Shown: in pieces, positions 1 to 9,053 of the stretch | Numbering within the stretch: the first letter of the stretch is position 1 | Layout of the letters: each line of letters starts with the position of its first letter | Origin: Gammaproteobacteria bacterium | GTDB lineage: Bacteria; Pseudomonadota; Gammaproteobacteria; Burkholderiales; Sulfuricellaceae | Direction: 5' to 3' | DNA: 64,000 nucleotides | Assembly: GCA_018823025.1 (NCBI GenBank) | Contig: JAHJJI010000071.1 | Location: 33,141 to 97,140, forward strand | The notes under the pieces: model-generated | The model's database searches: none | What the model saw: only the letters and a program-made list of their open reading frames with translations | What the model was told of the DNA's origin: nothing | Made by a program: the position numbers and the translations under genes

Positions 1-1
1 G

Positions 2-3000
2 CGCGACAATGTGACGCTGCATAACGGCGGCAGCCTGAAGGCAAAAGGGACAACGGGCAAGGGCGGCACGGTTGAACTGTCTACGTCTTCCGGCACGCTG
101 AAGGTGGAGAATGACGCGCACATCGGCGTTAGCGGCGCTTCCGGCAATGCTGCGTCGGATGGCGGCCAGGTCGTGCTGCGCGCGCCGCGAACTGAGGGCA
201 ACAATGTCGCTATTACGCTGGGTAGTGGCGTGGTCAGCGGTGCCAGGGAGGTGATTGCTGAGGCGTTCAAGGTGTATGACGGCATCGGTTCCGTCGGCAC
301 AACCACCGGTAGCGGAAAGCTGAACATCAATACGGTGAAAACAGAGACCTCTTACTTTATGGCCAATGCGGCTGCGGTCGAGGCTCAGCTGGGTAACCAC
401 GCGCAACTGCGAGCCGGTATCGAAGTGCGTGCTAGCGGCGACCTGGCTTTGGTCAACGACTGGGACCTGTCGGGCTGGCATACCGACGGCAGGCCGGTCA
501 TGCTGACCATGCGGGCAGCCGGCGATCTGAATATCAACAGCAACCTGAGCGATGGTTTCAGTAGTGCGGCGACTACTGCCACACTGGGTAGCGGTGCTTC
601 CGCCTTTTACCGTCTGGTTTCCGGCGCGGACATGAGCGCGGCGAATCTGCTGGCTAACCAGTCGAAGCTTGCGCTTGATAGCAGCGGCAAGGGTAATCTG
701 AACGTGGCAGCCGGCAAGCTGGTGCGGACCGGCACCGGCAGCATAGCCATGGCAGCCGGACGCAACCTGGTACTTGGCAGCGACAGTTCGGTGGTGTATA
801 CCGCCGGTGAAAACGTTGATGCGGTGAGCAACTTTGCGGTGCCTGCTTCTTCCAGCTATGCCAGGAACGGCGGCAATCTGACTATGGCCGCACAAGGCGA
901 CATCAATGGCGCGGTGAACAAGCAGCTGATTACCGAATGGCTGCATCGTCAGGGGCAACTCAACAGCAACGGCAGCTTCAAGAAAAATACGTCGTGGTGG
1001 TTGCGCTACGATCAGTTCAAGCAGGGTGTGGGTGCATTGGGCGGCGGTGACGTGGATATTGCGGCGGGTGGCGATATCAGTAATTTCGATGCAGCTGCGC
1101 CGACAACGGGTCGTGTCAGCGGCTCTTCCGCCAGCGATGCCAGCGTGGATATTCAGGGAGGTGGCGACCTGTCGGTGCGTGCCGGTGGCGATATTCTCAG
1201 CGGCACCTATTACGTTGCACGTGGCGTGGGGACCATTGCTGCCGAAGGCGGCATTATTTCTGGACGGACAGCAAGCGACGGCACGCCCATTCATACGGTT
1301 CTGGCCCTGGCGGATGGTCGTTTCGATGTGACAGCGTTGCACGATCTGCAACTGGAAACTATCGTCAACCCGACCATGGTGGCGCAGGGAAAATCCCAGG
1401 GAATACAGCCTCCCATCAAGCCCAAGTCGTTCTTCCTGACTTATGCGCCGGATAGCAAGGCCAGCCTTCTTTCGGTCGCCGGCAATGCGTCGCTGTCCAA
1501 TAATGTTGCTGCGCTGCAAAAAACATTGCCTGATCTTAAATTTGGTTTTTCAACTGGCCAAGAAGTTAATGCACTGGCAATTTATCCCGGTAATTTGAGC
1601 TTAAGTGCCATGCAGGGAAACATTGAAGTCAACAAACGATTCGCCTTGTCTCCGTCATCCACCGGGAATCTGAATCTGCTTGCTGCTGGGGGCGTTGCAA
1701 TTAATGGCAACATTAATTTGTCTGACGCTGACCCCGCGTTATTGCCGAATGTGTTCAACCCAACGGATACCTACAAGGGACTGGACGAAAAACTGTTTAC
1801 CAGTTTGTATAGCAGCAAATACGGCGCTCATGCGGACAGCCCAGTACATGCGGGGGACCGCGTGCCGGCAAGGATCGTTGCATTAAATGGCAATCTGGTT
1901 AGCGCGAACGAAGCCGCCTTGTTCCTTGCCAAACCTGTACAGATCGAGGCGGGGCATGACATCGTTGATCTGAACTTGCACGGACAGAATCTGGCTGCTG
2001 GTGAGGTGACAAGCATCCATGCGGGCCGCGATATTACTTATATCGATCCGTACAATGCCAATGGCAAATTATTGGGAAACTCTCGAACCATCCAGTTGGA
2101 TGGTCCAGGGCGTCTGGAGTTGTCGGCAGGACGCAATCTCAATCTGGGCAACTCGGTCGGTGTGGTCACCCAGGGCAACCTGAACAACCCCGCTCTCCCG
2201 GATCAGGGAGCCGATATCGCGGTGATGGCAGGCGTGAGCGGGTCGCCGGATTATTCTGGATTTGCTGCCAAATACGGTTTGAACGGGGTGAGTGGGTATA
2301 GCCCAGAACTGGCTCAAGCCTTCTTCAAGCAGCTCATGCAGGCGGGCGACGAGCACAATGAAGGCAAGGACGGAAGCGTCGACAAAAGCACGGGTCAAAT
2401 GATGGGTTACCAACGCGGCTATGATGCGATTGCGGCATTGTTTCCGGGTAGCGGCTATCAAGGCAACCTCAATCTGTTCTTCAGCCAGATCAAGACGTTC
2501 CGTGGCGGGAATATCGACCTCTTCGTACCGGGAGGCAAAATCAATGCGGGTCTGGCCAGTGTACCGGCTGATCTGATTAGCGCGAAGATCAGCGATCCGC
2601 AAACAGAAACCCTGGCTTCCAAGCTGGGTGTCGTCACCATGAAAGGCGGCAGCATACGCTCGATGTCCAAAGGGGATTTCCTGGTCAACTCGTCTCGTGT
2701 CTTTACTCTGCAAGGCGGCGACATCGCACTATGGTCGTCGGAGGGCGATATCGATGCGGGTAAAGGGGCCAAGACCGCGCTGGCAGTTCCGCCGCCTATT
2801 ATCCGTACCAAGGCCGATGGCACCACCGAAGTGGAATACCAGGGCGCAGCTACCGGCAGCGGGATCCGAGTGCTGCTCACGGCTAGCGGAGTGAAACCCG
2901 GTGATGTCTATCTGATTGCGCCCAAGGGCAAGATTAATGCCGGCGATGCGGGAATCGGCTCGGAGGGCAAGATCCATATTGCTGCTCCGGTGGTGATCGG

Positions 3001-3211
3001 TGGGGACAACATTAGTTCTAAGGGTGGAACTACCGGTGTGCCAATGGTTGACACGGGCAGCTTGGCGGCTGGCCTGATCGGGGTCAGCGGCCAGGCAGCC
3101 GATGCCGGCAAGGCAGGTGCGGATGCGGCACAAATGATGGCCCAGCAAAAACCGCAAGATAGCTTCAGGCAAGCATTTCTCAATGTCGAGGTGATTGGAT
3201 TCGGCGATTAG
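2..3211 (+). CDS. Filamentous haemagglutinin-like large exoprotein, C-terminal part
   Basis: The reading frame is open through the left edge, so the start, the TPS secretion domain and the signal peptide lie upstream; 1069 residues are seen. The sequence is rich in Gly, Ala, Ser, Asn and Asp, with recurring motifs such as GGDVDIAAGGDISNF, GGDLSVRAGGDI and AGRDITYID. These are typical of the right-handed beta-helix of two-partner-secreted exoproteins, which are exported by a TpsB barrel and stay at or leave the cell surface. No Cys-rich or toxin-like C-terminal domain is visible. The protein ends in NVEVIGFGD, an ending I associate with DUF3739-type haemagglutinins. The next gene, on the same strand, encodes an ExbB-like protein. 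The family is a confident call; the ligand or adhesin role is unknown. Confidence 0.88.
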   Translation, partial: RDNVTLHNGGSLKAKGTTGKGGTVELSTSSGTLKVENDAHIGVSGASGNAASDGGQVVLRAPRTEGNNVAITLGSGVVSGAREVIAEAFKVYDGIGSVGTTTGSGKLNINTVKTETSYFMANAAAVEAQLGNHAQLRAGIEVRASGDLALVNDWDLSGWHTDGRPVMLTMRAAGDLNINSNLSDGFSSAATTATLGSGASAFYRLVSGADMSAANLLANQSKLALDSSGKGNLNVAAGKLVRTGTGSIAMAAGRNLVLGSDSSVVYTAGENVDAVSNFAVPASSSYARNGGNLTMAAQGDINGAVNKQLITEWLHRQGQLNSNGSFKKNTSWWLRYDQFKQGVGALGGGDVDIAAGGDISNFDAAAPTTGRVSGSSASDASVDIQGGGDLSVRAGGDILSGTYYVARGVGTIAAEGGIISGRTASDGTPIHTVLALADGRFDVTALHDLQLETIVNPTMVAQGKSQGIQPPIKPKSFFLTYAPDSKASLLSVAGNASLSNNVAALQKTLPDLKFGFSTGQEVNALAIYPGNLSLSAMQGNIEVNKRFALSPSSTGNLNLLAAGGVAINGNINLSDADPALLPNVFNPTDTYKGLDEKLFTSLYSSKYGAHADSPVHAGDRVPARIVALNGNLVSANEAALFLAKPVQIEAGHDIVDLNLHGQNLAAGEVTSIHAGRDITYIDPYNANGKLLGNSRTIQLDGPGRLELSAGRNLNLGNSVGVVTQGNLNNPALPDQGADIAVMAGVSGSPDYSGFAAKYGLNGVSGYSPELAQAFFKQLMQAGDEHNEGKDGSVDKSTGQMMGYQRGYDAIAALFPGSGYQGNLNLFFSQIKTFRGGNIDLFVPGGKINAGLASVPADLISAKISDPQTETLASKLGVVTMKGGSIRSMSKGDFLVNSSRVFTLQGGDIALWSSEGDIDAGKGAKTALAVPPPIIRTKADGTTEVEYQGAATGSGIRVLLTASGVKPGDVYLIAPKGKINAGDAGIGSEGKIHIAAPVVIGGDNISSKGGTTGVPMVDTGSLAAGLIGVSGQAADAGKAGADAAQMMAQQKPQDSFRQAFLNVEVIGFGD

Positions 3212-3287
3212 CTGTCATTCAGCTGTAACCCAACAGAAATCAATCCTTCACAAATATGAAACACCCTTACTTCAAAATAGCGGAATC

Positions 3288-4973
3288 ATGAAAAGAAAAT
3301 CATTAATCTCTCCCTTCCTTGTTTTATGCGCTTTTGCCGCCAGCTTGCTATCCACCCCGGCGCTTGCCTGGTGGAGTGGCGACTGGGCATACCGCACGCC
3401 GATCACGCTGAGTCCTTCTGCGGATATCAAGCAGGCGATCGAGCAGGTTCCGGTGCTGGTACGTTTGCATACAGGTAACTTCTCTTTTGCCGATGCCAAG
3501 CTGGACGGTTCCGATATCCGGTTTGTGGCGGAGGACGACAAGACCGAGCTGAAATATCTCATAGAAAAATGGGATGGCGCGAACCAGATGGCGCTGGTTT
3601 GGGTGAAGGTGCCCAAGCTTGCGGCCCAGACAAAAATTTTTCTTTATTTCGGTAACGAGAAAGCGGCGCCGGCATCGAACGCCAAGGGTACGTATGACGC
3701 CGGCAGCGCGGTTTACCATTTCGCGGAATCGGACGGAAATCCACAGGATAGCGGACTGAACGGCCTGCATGCGACGCAGTCTTCCGCGCAACCGGTGGCA
3801 GCTTCATTTTCGGGTGCCGGCGCCGGATTCAACGGGTCTCAAAGCGTGGCGCTACCTGCGGTGAATGCGGCGGGCGGCTACAGCTTCTCGGTATGGGTCA
3901 AGCCTGCCGCGCTGGATGGCGTTCTGTTCCAGTCCGGTGATCTGAAATTGTCGCTCGAAGGCGGTGCGGTCAAGGTGCAGTCAGGCAAGGCGAACGTGAT
4001 TTCCAGATCTGCGCTGAACGCGGGGCAGTGGCATCACCTCGGCTTTACGGTTTCAGATGCTTTGCGGGTGTATGTGGACGGCAAGTCGGTGGGCGAAGCG
4101 CCGGGTGCAGCGCTGCCATCAGGCGGCGCGACGCTGGGGGCCGGGTTCCGGGGCGAGATGGACGAGGTGCAGGTTTCCGGCATGGTAAGGGATGCGGCAT
4201 GGATGGCGGTGCAGGCCGCTCAGGGGCCGGATGGAAAGCTGGTCGCGCTGGGAGAAGAAGAATCGAATGAAGAAGGTGGAAGTGCCTCATATTTCGGCGT
4301 CATTCTGCAATCGGTGACGCTGGACGGTTGGGTGGTGATCGGCATCCTCGCGGTGATGTTCGTGATTGCGGTATGGGTGATGTTCGAAAAAACCATCTAT
4401 GTCAACCGCATGGATAGTTCAAACAACCGCTTCATGGATAAATTTCGCGAGCTGTCGACCGATCTGGCGATGATCGATAAAGCCAAAGGCCTGGCGGATG
4501 ATTTCATGCATTCCTCGCTGTACCGGATCTACCACATTGGCGCGGTGGAAATCGCGCACCGCTTCAAGGACACGGACGCATCCCAGGTCGACAAGTCGCT
4601 GTCTCCGCAAGCGCTAAACTCGATACGCGCCAGCCTGGACGCGGGTCTGGTGAAGGAAACCCATCGCCTTAACCGGCTTATGGTGCTGCTCACCATCGCG
4701 ATTTCCGGCGGGCCGTTCCTGGGACTGCTGGGCACGGTGGTGGGGGTGATGATCACCTTTGCCGCGATTGCCGCTTCCGGCGATGTCAACGTCAATGCCA
4801 TTGCGCCGGGTATCGCGGCTGCGTTGGTGGCGACCGTAGCGGGACTGGCGGTGGCGATTCCCGCACTGTTTGGCTACAACTACCTGGGTTCGCGCGTCAA
4901 GACGATCTCGTCCGACATGCATATTTTCGTCGACGAGTTCATTACCAAACTCGCCGAAAATTACAGCCGCTGA
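3288..4973 (+). CDS. ExbB/TolQ-type proton channel with N-terminal DUF2341 and LamG-like domains
   Basis: The protein has 561 aa from the ATG at 3288, chosen because it begins a clean signal peptide (MKRKSLISPF...STPALA). The frame is open further upstream to 3195 but that part looks non-coding. Residues about 30-125 resemble DUF2341 (WWSGDWAYRTPITL; IFLYFGNE). Residues about 140-325 look like a LamG/concanavalin-like domain (YSFSVWVKP; GQWHHLGFTVSD; RVYVDGK; GEMDEVQVSG). A membrane segment follows at about 345-362, and then a MotA/TolQ/ExbB channel region (GPFLGLLGTVVGVM; IAPGIAAALVATVAGLAVAIPA). ExbB normally has only a short periplasmic N-terminus. Here about 310 residues of probable ligand-binding domain are placed in the periplasm on the motor. 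ExbD and TonB genes follow at once, so it likely powers a dedicated TonB system. Confidence 0.9.
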   Translation: MKRKSLISPFLVLCAFAASLLSTPALAWWSGDWAYRTPITLSPSADIKQAIEQVPVLVRLHTGNFSFADAKLDGSDIRFVAEDDKTELKYLIEKWDGANQMALVWVKVPKLAAQTKIFLYFGNEKAAPASNAKGTYDAGSAVYHFAESDGNPQDSGLNGLHATQSSAQPVAASFSGAGAGFNGSQSVALPAVNAAGGYSFSVWVKPAALDGVLFQSGDLKLSLEGGAVKVQSGKANVISRSALNAGQWHHLGFTVSDALRVYVDGKSVGEAPGAALPSGGATLGAGFRGEMDEVQVSGMVRDAAWMAVQAAQGPDGKLVALGEEESNEEGGSASYFGVILQSVTLDGWVVIGILAVMFVIAVWVMFEKTIYVNRMDSSNNRFMDKFRELSTDLAMIDKAKGLADDFMHSSLYRIYHIGAVEIAHRFKDTDASQVDKSLSPQALNSIRASLDAGLVKETHRLNRLMVLLTIAISGGPFLGLLGTVVGVMITFAAIAASGDVNVNAIAPGIAAALVATVAGLAVAIPALFGYNYLGSRVKTISSDMHIFVDEFITKLAENYSR

Positions 4974-4985
4974 TCGGAAGCCACC

Positions 4986-5390
4986 ATGAAGGTCCAGGAA
5001 GATAACGCACCATTCGACGATATCAATGTGACGCCGATGCTCGATCTGGCCTACGTGTTGCTGGTGATTTTTATCATCATGACCACCGCGTCGGTGCAGG
5101 GGGTCAAGGTCAACCTGCCCAAGGCGAGCAATGCGCCCAGCTTGGCCAAGCCGCAGACCAAAGCCATCACGATCGCCGAGGGCGGACAGATTTATCTCGA
5201 TGCTTATCCGGTGTCGATAGATGAATTGCGTACCCGCCTCGGCCAGCTGAAGGCAGCCAATCCCGAGCTGCCGGTGGTGGTCAAGGGCGATACGGTGGTG
5301 CAGTACGGCAAGGTGATGGAGGTGCTTGAATTGCTGGGGCAGCTGGATATTACCCAGTTGGGCCTGGTGACCCAGCGGCTGGTGAAGTAA
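4986..5390 (+). CDS. ExbD/TolR-family biopolymer transport protein
   Basis: The protein has 134 aa, the usual size for the family. A short cytoplasmic start is followed by the conserved VTPMLDLAYVLLVIFIIMT membrane helix, whose Asp (MLD) is the proton-path residue of ExbD/TolR/MotB. A periplasmic domain with the repeated beta/alpha pattern of ExbD follows. The gene starts 12 nt after the ExbB-like gene and its stop overlaps the TonB start (TAATG). The three therefore form one translationally linked unit that converts proton-motive force into TonB movement. Whether the target is TonB-like import or a different outer-membrane process is unknown, as no TonB-dependent receptor is seen nearby. Confidence 0.93.
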   Translation: MKVQEDNAPFDDINVTPMLDLAYVLLVIFIIMTTASVQGVKVNLPKASNAPSLAKPQTKAITIAEGGQIYLDAYPVSIDELRTRLGQLKAANPELPVVVKGDTVVQYGKVMEVLELLGQLDITQLGLVTQRLVK

Positions 5391-6037
5391 TGGAAGGCCA
5401 AAAACCTTCCTGGATGCGCTGGGGAGGCGTTGCGCTAGGCCTGATTGTTGCCGTGATGCTGGGCTTGGGGTTGAAGGATTTGCTGGTCAGCGACAAGCCG
5501 GCCAAGAAGCCCAGGCTTCAGCAGATCACGCTGGTCAAGCCGCCGCCCCCGCCGCCTCCGGAGAAAAAACCACCGGAGCCGGAGATCAAGAAGGAAGAGG
5601 TCAAGATCGAGCAGCCCAAGCCGGAAGAGGCGCCCAGGCCAGCTGACAATGAGCCGCCGGCGGGCAAGGATCTGGGCGTGGATGCAGATGCTAGCGGGAG
5701 CGGCGATGGTTTTGGCCTGGTTGGCCGCAAGGGTGGCCGTGATCTGCTGGCAGGCGCGGGTGGGAAATATGCCGGCTACACGACTTTGCTGCGCCAGCAG
5801 ATTCAGGAAATCATGTCCAGGGATAAGCGTCTGCGTTCGGCCAACTACAAGGCGGTCGTGCGTATCTGGATGACGCGCGATGGCCGGGTGGATAGGTTCG
5901 AGATGGTCGGATCGACCGGATATCCGGATACAGACAGTTCGATCAAGCAGGCGCTGGCCAGCATGCCATCGCTCAAGGAAGCGCCGCCCGAAGACATGCC
6001 GCAGCCGATCAAGATGCGGATTACATCAAGACTTTAA
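5390..6037 (+). CDS. TonB-family energy transducer
   Basis: The protein has 215 aa. It has a single N-terminal membrane anchor (about residues 10-28), then a Pro/Lys/Glu-rich spacer of about 60 residues (KPPPPPPPEKKPPEPEIKKEE) suited to spanning the periplasm. The C-terminal domain, about residues 120-215, has the TonB pattern (YTTLLRQQIQEIM...VVRIWMTRDGRVDRFEMVGSTG). The start overlaps the exbD stop by one base. A Gly/Asp-rich linker separates the spacer from the C-terminal domain. In this context it should couple the ExbB-LamG/ExbD motor to an outer-membrane partner, possibly the porin encoded next. That partner assignment is an inference. Confidence 0.9.
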   Translation: MEGQKPSWMRWGGVALGLIVAVMLGLGLKDLLVSDKPAKKPRLQQITLVKPPPPPPPEKKPPEPEIKKEEVKIEQPKPEEAPRPADNEPPAGKDLGVDADASGSGDGFGLVGRKGGRDLLAGAGGKYAGYTTLLRQQIQEIMSRDKRLRSANYKAVVRIWMTRDGRVDRFEMVGSTGYPDTDSSIKQALASMPSLKEAPPEDMPQPIKMRITSRL

Positions 6038-6061
6038 TTGTCATAAATTTAAGTGGAATTC

Positions 6062-7600
6062 ATGAAGCTCAAAAAAACCAAACTTGCTGCCATGATGGCT
6101 TTTGCATTTCTTTGCCAGGGAGCGCAGGCAGGAGAAAAGCAGGAGCTGGAGGCGTTGCGCCAGACCACGTTTAACCTGATCCAGGCGCTGGTGCAGCAAG
6201 GCCTGCTCACGGCCGACAAGGCTGAAACCTTGCTCAAGACCGCGGCAGTGGCGCCGCCGCCGGGAGATCAGCAGCGCCAGCCAGAGCAGCAAGCTGAAGC
6301 GAACGTGGTGCGCGTGCCTTACGTGCCGGAAACGGTGAAGCGCGAAATTCGCGAGCAGATCAAGAACGAAGTGCTGGCACAGGCCAAAAGCGAGCGCTGG
6401 GGTGACCCCGGGTCATTGCCGGACTGGGTGGGACGCTTCAAGTGGAGCGGTGATGTACGCTTGCGCTATCAGAATGACTTGTTTCAGAAGGACAACACAT
6501 CACCAGCCAATCTGGCTCTGTTCGGCATCAACGTGAACAATACCACCGAAGATCGCGAGCGGATGCGCGTGCGCGTGCGCCTCAACGCCGACATCAAGAT
6601 TGCCGACGACTGGAAAGCCGGGCTGCGCTTGTCAACCGGCAACACGACCGATCCGGTTTCCACCAACCAGACTATGGGTAACAGCTTCAACAAGTACACG
6701 GTGGTATTCGACCGCGCTTTCCTCAAGTACGACCCCTACCGCTGGCTGTCGGTCAGCGGCGGGCGCATGCCGAACCCGTGGTTCTCACCCACCGACCTGG
6801 TTTGGGATAAAGACCTGAATTTCGATGGGCTGGCAGCAACACTGAAGCCGCAGTTGTCCGACAGTTTAACGGGCTTCTTCACCGCCGGCGCCTTTCCGGT
6901 ACAGGAAGTTGAATCGTCCGACACTGTTCTGGCCAAGAGCAAGTGGCTGTACGGCGCCCAGGCCGGTGTCGAATGGGTGTCGACTGACATGTCCAAACTC
7001 AAGCTGGGGGTCGGTTTCTACAAGTACAGTCATATTGCTGGCCAACCGAACCTGATAAACGGCTCGCATGTGTACGATCTGACTGCGCCGCAGACTCGCC
7101 AGAAGGGCAACTCGATGTTCCTGATCGATAACCCGACAGACAAACTGGCAGCTTTGGCGGCAAATTACCACGAACTGAATCTGACCGGCATGTATGACTG
7201 GGCCGCATTCGATCCGGTGCATGTAGTCGTGACGGGTGACTACGTCAAGAACCTCGGCTTCGACCGTCAGGAAATCCTGCAACGCACTGGTTTGGATATC
7301 CAGCCCAGGACCGAGGGCTACATGACAAAAGTGATGCTGGGTATGCCCGAGATCAAGAATGAAGGCGAATGGCAGACCTATCTCGGCTACAAGCATCTGG
7401 AACGTGATGCGGTGCTGGATGCATTTGCTGATTCCGATTTCCACTTGGGCGGTACCGATACCAAAGGCTATTTCTTTGGCGGCAGTTATGGCATAGCCAA
7501 GAACACTTCGATCGGGCTGCGTTACATGAGTGCAGACCAGATTGATGGACCGCCGCTGGCTATTGATGTATTGCAGGTGGATTTGAATGCGAAATTCTAA
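6062..7600 (+). CDS. Putative outer-membrane porin
   Basis: The protein has 512 aa. The ATG at 6062 starts a clear signal peptide (MKLKKTKLAAMMAFAFLCQGAQAG); a GTG nine bases upstream is possible but adds nothing recognisable. Residues 25-110 form a helical, Gln/Glu-rich segment that may trimerise or contact peptidoglycan. The rest is a series of amphipathic strands with many aromatic residues and a Phe at the C-terminus (VDLNAKF), as outer-membrane barrels need. It resembles the 'putative porin' family (Porin_5-like). It lies 24 nt after tonB and its 3' end overlaps the next gene by 14 nt, so it belongs to the same operon. Substrate unknown. Confidence 0.85.
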   Translation: MKLKKTKLAAMMAFAFLCQGAQAGEKQELEALRQTTFNLIQALVQQGLLTADKAETLLKTAAVAPPPGDQQRQPEQQAEANVVRVPYVPETVKREIREQIKNEVLAQAKSERWGDPGSLPDWVGRFKWSGDVRLRYQNDLFQKDNTSPANLALFGINVNNTTEDRERMRVRVRLNADIKIADDWKAGLRLSTGNTTDPVSTNQTMGNSFNKYTVVFDRAFLKYDPYRWLSVSGGRMPNPWFSPTDLVWDKDLNFDGLAATLKPQLSDSLTGFFTAGAFPVQEVESSDTVLAKSKWLYGAQAGVEWVSTDMSKLKLGVGFYKYSHIAGQPNLINGSHVYDLTAPQTRQKGNSMFLIDNPTDKLAALAANYHELNLTGMYDWAAFDPVHVVVTGDYVKNLGFDRQEILQRTGLDIQPRTEGYMTKVMLGMPEIKNEGEWQTYLGYKHLERDAVLDAFADSDFHLGGTDTKGYFFGGSYGIAKNTSIGLRYMSADQIDGPPLAIDVLQVDLNAKF

Positions 7601-8225
7601 ATATTCAGTAGTCCTGGCCGTATTGATTTCTGCAGGCTTGGCGCTTGCCACGCCAACGGCTAGTGCACGCGACAAGAAGGACAACAAAGAACGCGAAGCC
7701 GCACGCAGGGTGCAGATCATGCAGCAGCAGTTCAGCACGGAAAAGTCCGCGCTGGAGAAGGATAAAGCCGATCTCACCGAGAAAGCGGATGAATTGTCCA
7801 GGCAAGCTGAAAGCGCCAAACAGAGCGTAGCTCAGTTGGAACGCAAGCGTTCATCGCTGACTAAAGAACTGGCTTCGGCACAGGACGAGGTGGCAGCCTT
7901 GCAGGAAAAGCTGCATAAATCCGAAACCGCTCATGCTGAGCTTGTTGCGCTGCACAAGCAGGAAACTGAAAAAAACCAGAAGCAGATTGGTCTTTTGCAG
8001 GCTGCAATCGCGCAACGTGGGCAAGCGCTGGGCGGATGCGAGCAGAAGAACGTTCAGTTGTACCAACTGAACCGAGAAATCCTTGCGCAATACCGTGACA
8101 AAGGATTTCTGGATGCGCTGGCCCAAATTGATCCAATAACCGGCATCAAGTCCGTTCAGGTGGAAAATACCCTGGAAGAATATCGCGACAAACTGGACAC
8201 GCAGCGTGTTGAGGGGGCGAAGTGA
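7587..8225 (+). CDS. Periplasmic coiled-coil protein of unknown function
   Basis: The protein has 212 aa. An N-terminal signal peptide (about residues 1-27, ending ATPTASA) precedes a charged region. A long coiled coil spans about residues 45-140, with heptad-spaced Leu/Ala and many Lys, Glu and Gln (for example EKSALEKDKADLTEKADELS). The C-terminal 60 residues are less helical and contain one Cys (GGCEQKN). The gene overlaps the porin gene by 14 nt and the ankyrin gene by 4 nt, so all three are probably co-translated. I do not recognise a named family. Its place in a TonB/porin operon suggests a periplasmic scaffold or spacer, which is an inference. Confidence 0.8.
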   Translation: MRNSKYSVVLAVLISAGLALATPTASARDKKDNKEREAARRVQIMQQQFSTEKSALEKDKADLTEKADELSRQAESAKQSVAQLERKRSSLTKELASAQDEVAALQEKLHKSETAHAELVALHKQETEKNQKQIGLLQAAIAQRGQALGGCEQKNVQLYQLNREILAQYRDKGFLDALAQIDPITGIKSVQVENTLEEYRDKLDTQRVEGAK

Positions 8226-8980
8226 AAGTTGCCTCGCTGAGCAGGGCTCTGTTGTTCCTGTGCCTGTTTGTGTATTTCCTGCCCGCCATGGCGGCAGGAC
8301 AGGAAGACGCCAATCTGGTGGATGCGGTGCGGCAAGGAGACTTGCGCCTGATCAAGATGTTGATGGACATGGGCGCCAATCCGCGCGGCACCGATAAAGC
8401 CGGTAACACTGCAGTGCTGATGGCTGCCTCGCAAGGGAATCTGTCGCTGGCGCGCAAGTTTGCAGATCTAGGTTCCGATGTGGATAGTAAAGGCGGGATC
8501 GGCTTTACCCCCCTCGGCATTGCCGCCTTACGCGGTGATGCGCGCATGGTCGAGTTCCTGCTCAAGTCCGGCGCACGGCTGGATACTGTCAACGACAACG
8601 GCGGCACGGCGCTTACCAATGCGCTGGAAACCGGGAATGTGCGCATTGCCGAAATGCTGCTGCGTGCCGGCGCGGATGTGGATATTCCCAACCGGGACGG
8701 CATGTCGCCGTTGATGCTGGTCCTGAAGTCTGACGATACTGCGCTGTTCGAGGCGGTGCTGGCACGGAAACCCAATATGCGCACGTTGGACGCGGAAGGC
8801 CGTACAGCACTGTTTTTCGCCATCCTGCAACAAGACAGTCCGACCGTGGCCAGTCTGCTAGCCAAGGGGGCAGATCCCAACCAGCTGGCGCAAGGATACC
8901 GTCCGCTGCATTGGGCCAGAATTGCCGGCCAAGGCTCAGCAAAATTGCTGGAAGACGCCGGTGCCAGGGCTGATGAATAA
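8222..8980 (+). CDS. Exported ankyrin-repeat protein
   Basis: The protein has 252 aa from a GTG whose first four bases overlap the previous stop (GTGA). A signal peptide covers about residues 1-23 (FLPAMAAG). Six or so ankyrin repeats follow, recognised by motifs such as LVDAVRQGDLRLIKMLMDMG, AGNTAVLMAASQGNLSLARK and GFTPLGIAALRGDARMVEFL. The protein probably lies in the periplasm and serves as a binding platform. Exported ankyrin proteins are often protein-protein adaptors or inhibitors. It is the last tightly coupled gene of the run that begins with the ExbB-like gene. Its partner is unknown. Confidence 0.88.
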   Translation: MKVASLSRALLFLCLFVYFLPAMAAGQEDANLVDAVRQGDLRLIKMLMDMGANPRGTDKAGNTAVLMAASQGNLSLARKFADLGSDVDSKGGIGFTPLGIAALRGDARMVEFLLKSGARLDTVNDNGGTALTNALETGNVRIAEMLLRAGADVDIPNRDGMSPLMLVLKSDDTALFEAVLARKPNMRTLDAEGRTALFFAILQQDSPTVASLLAKGADPNQLAQGYRPLHWARIAGQGSAKLLEDAGARADE

Positions 8981-9038
8981 ATTCTGGAGCAAGACTGTTT
9001 TTACAGCCGCTGTGGTTGGCGTTGTGACCTTAAAATAA
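8973..9038 (+). CDS. Possible tiny membrane peptide overlapping the ankyrin gene end
   Basis: An ATG at 8973 overlaps the ankyrin stop and opens a 21-codon frame, MNKFWSKTVFTAAVVGVVTLK, that ends in TAA. It looks like the N-terminus of a signal peptide or a single membrane helix. It could be a real small protein, or the relic of an exported gene lost between the ankyrin and PEP-CTERM genes. There is no other support, so the call is weak. Confidence 0.25.
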   Translation: MNKFWSKTVFTAAVVGVVTLK

Positions 9039-9053
9039 AGGGAAGAGAGTAAT

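Noticed and set aside
2069..3183. Long minus-strand open frames inside the exoprotein gene (up to 214 codons)
   Set aside because: They lie opposite a coherent, repeat-rich coding sequence with GC-biased third positions. Their translations resemble no protein and none has a ribosome site.
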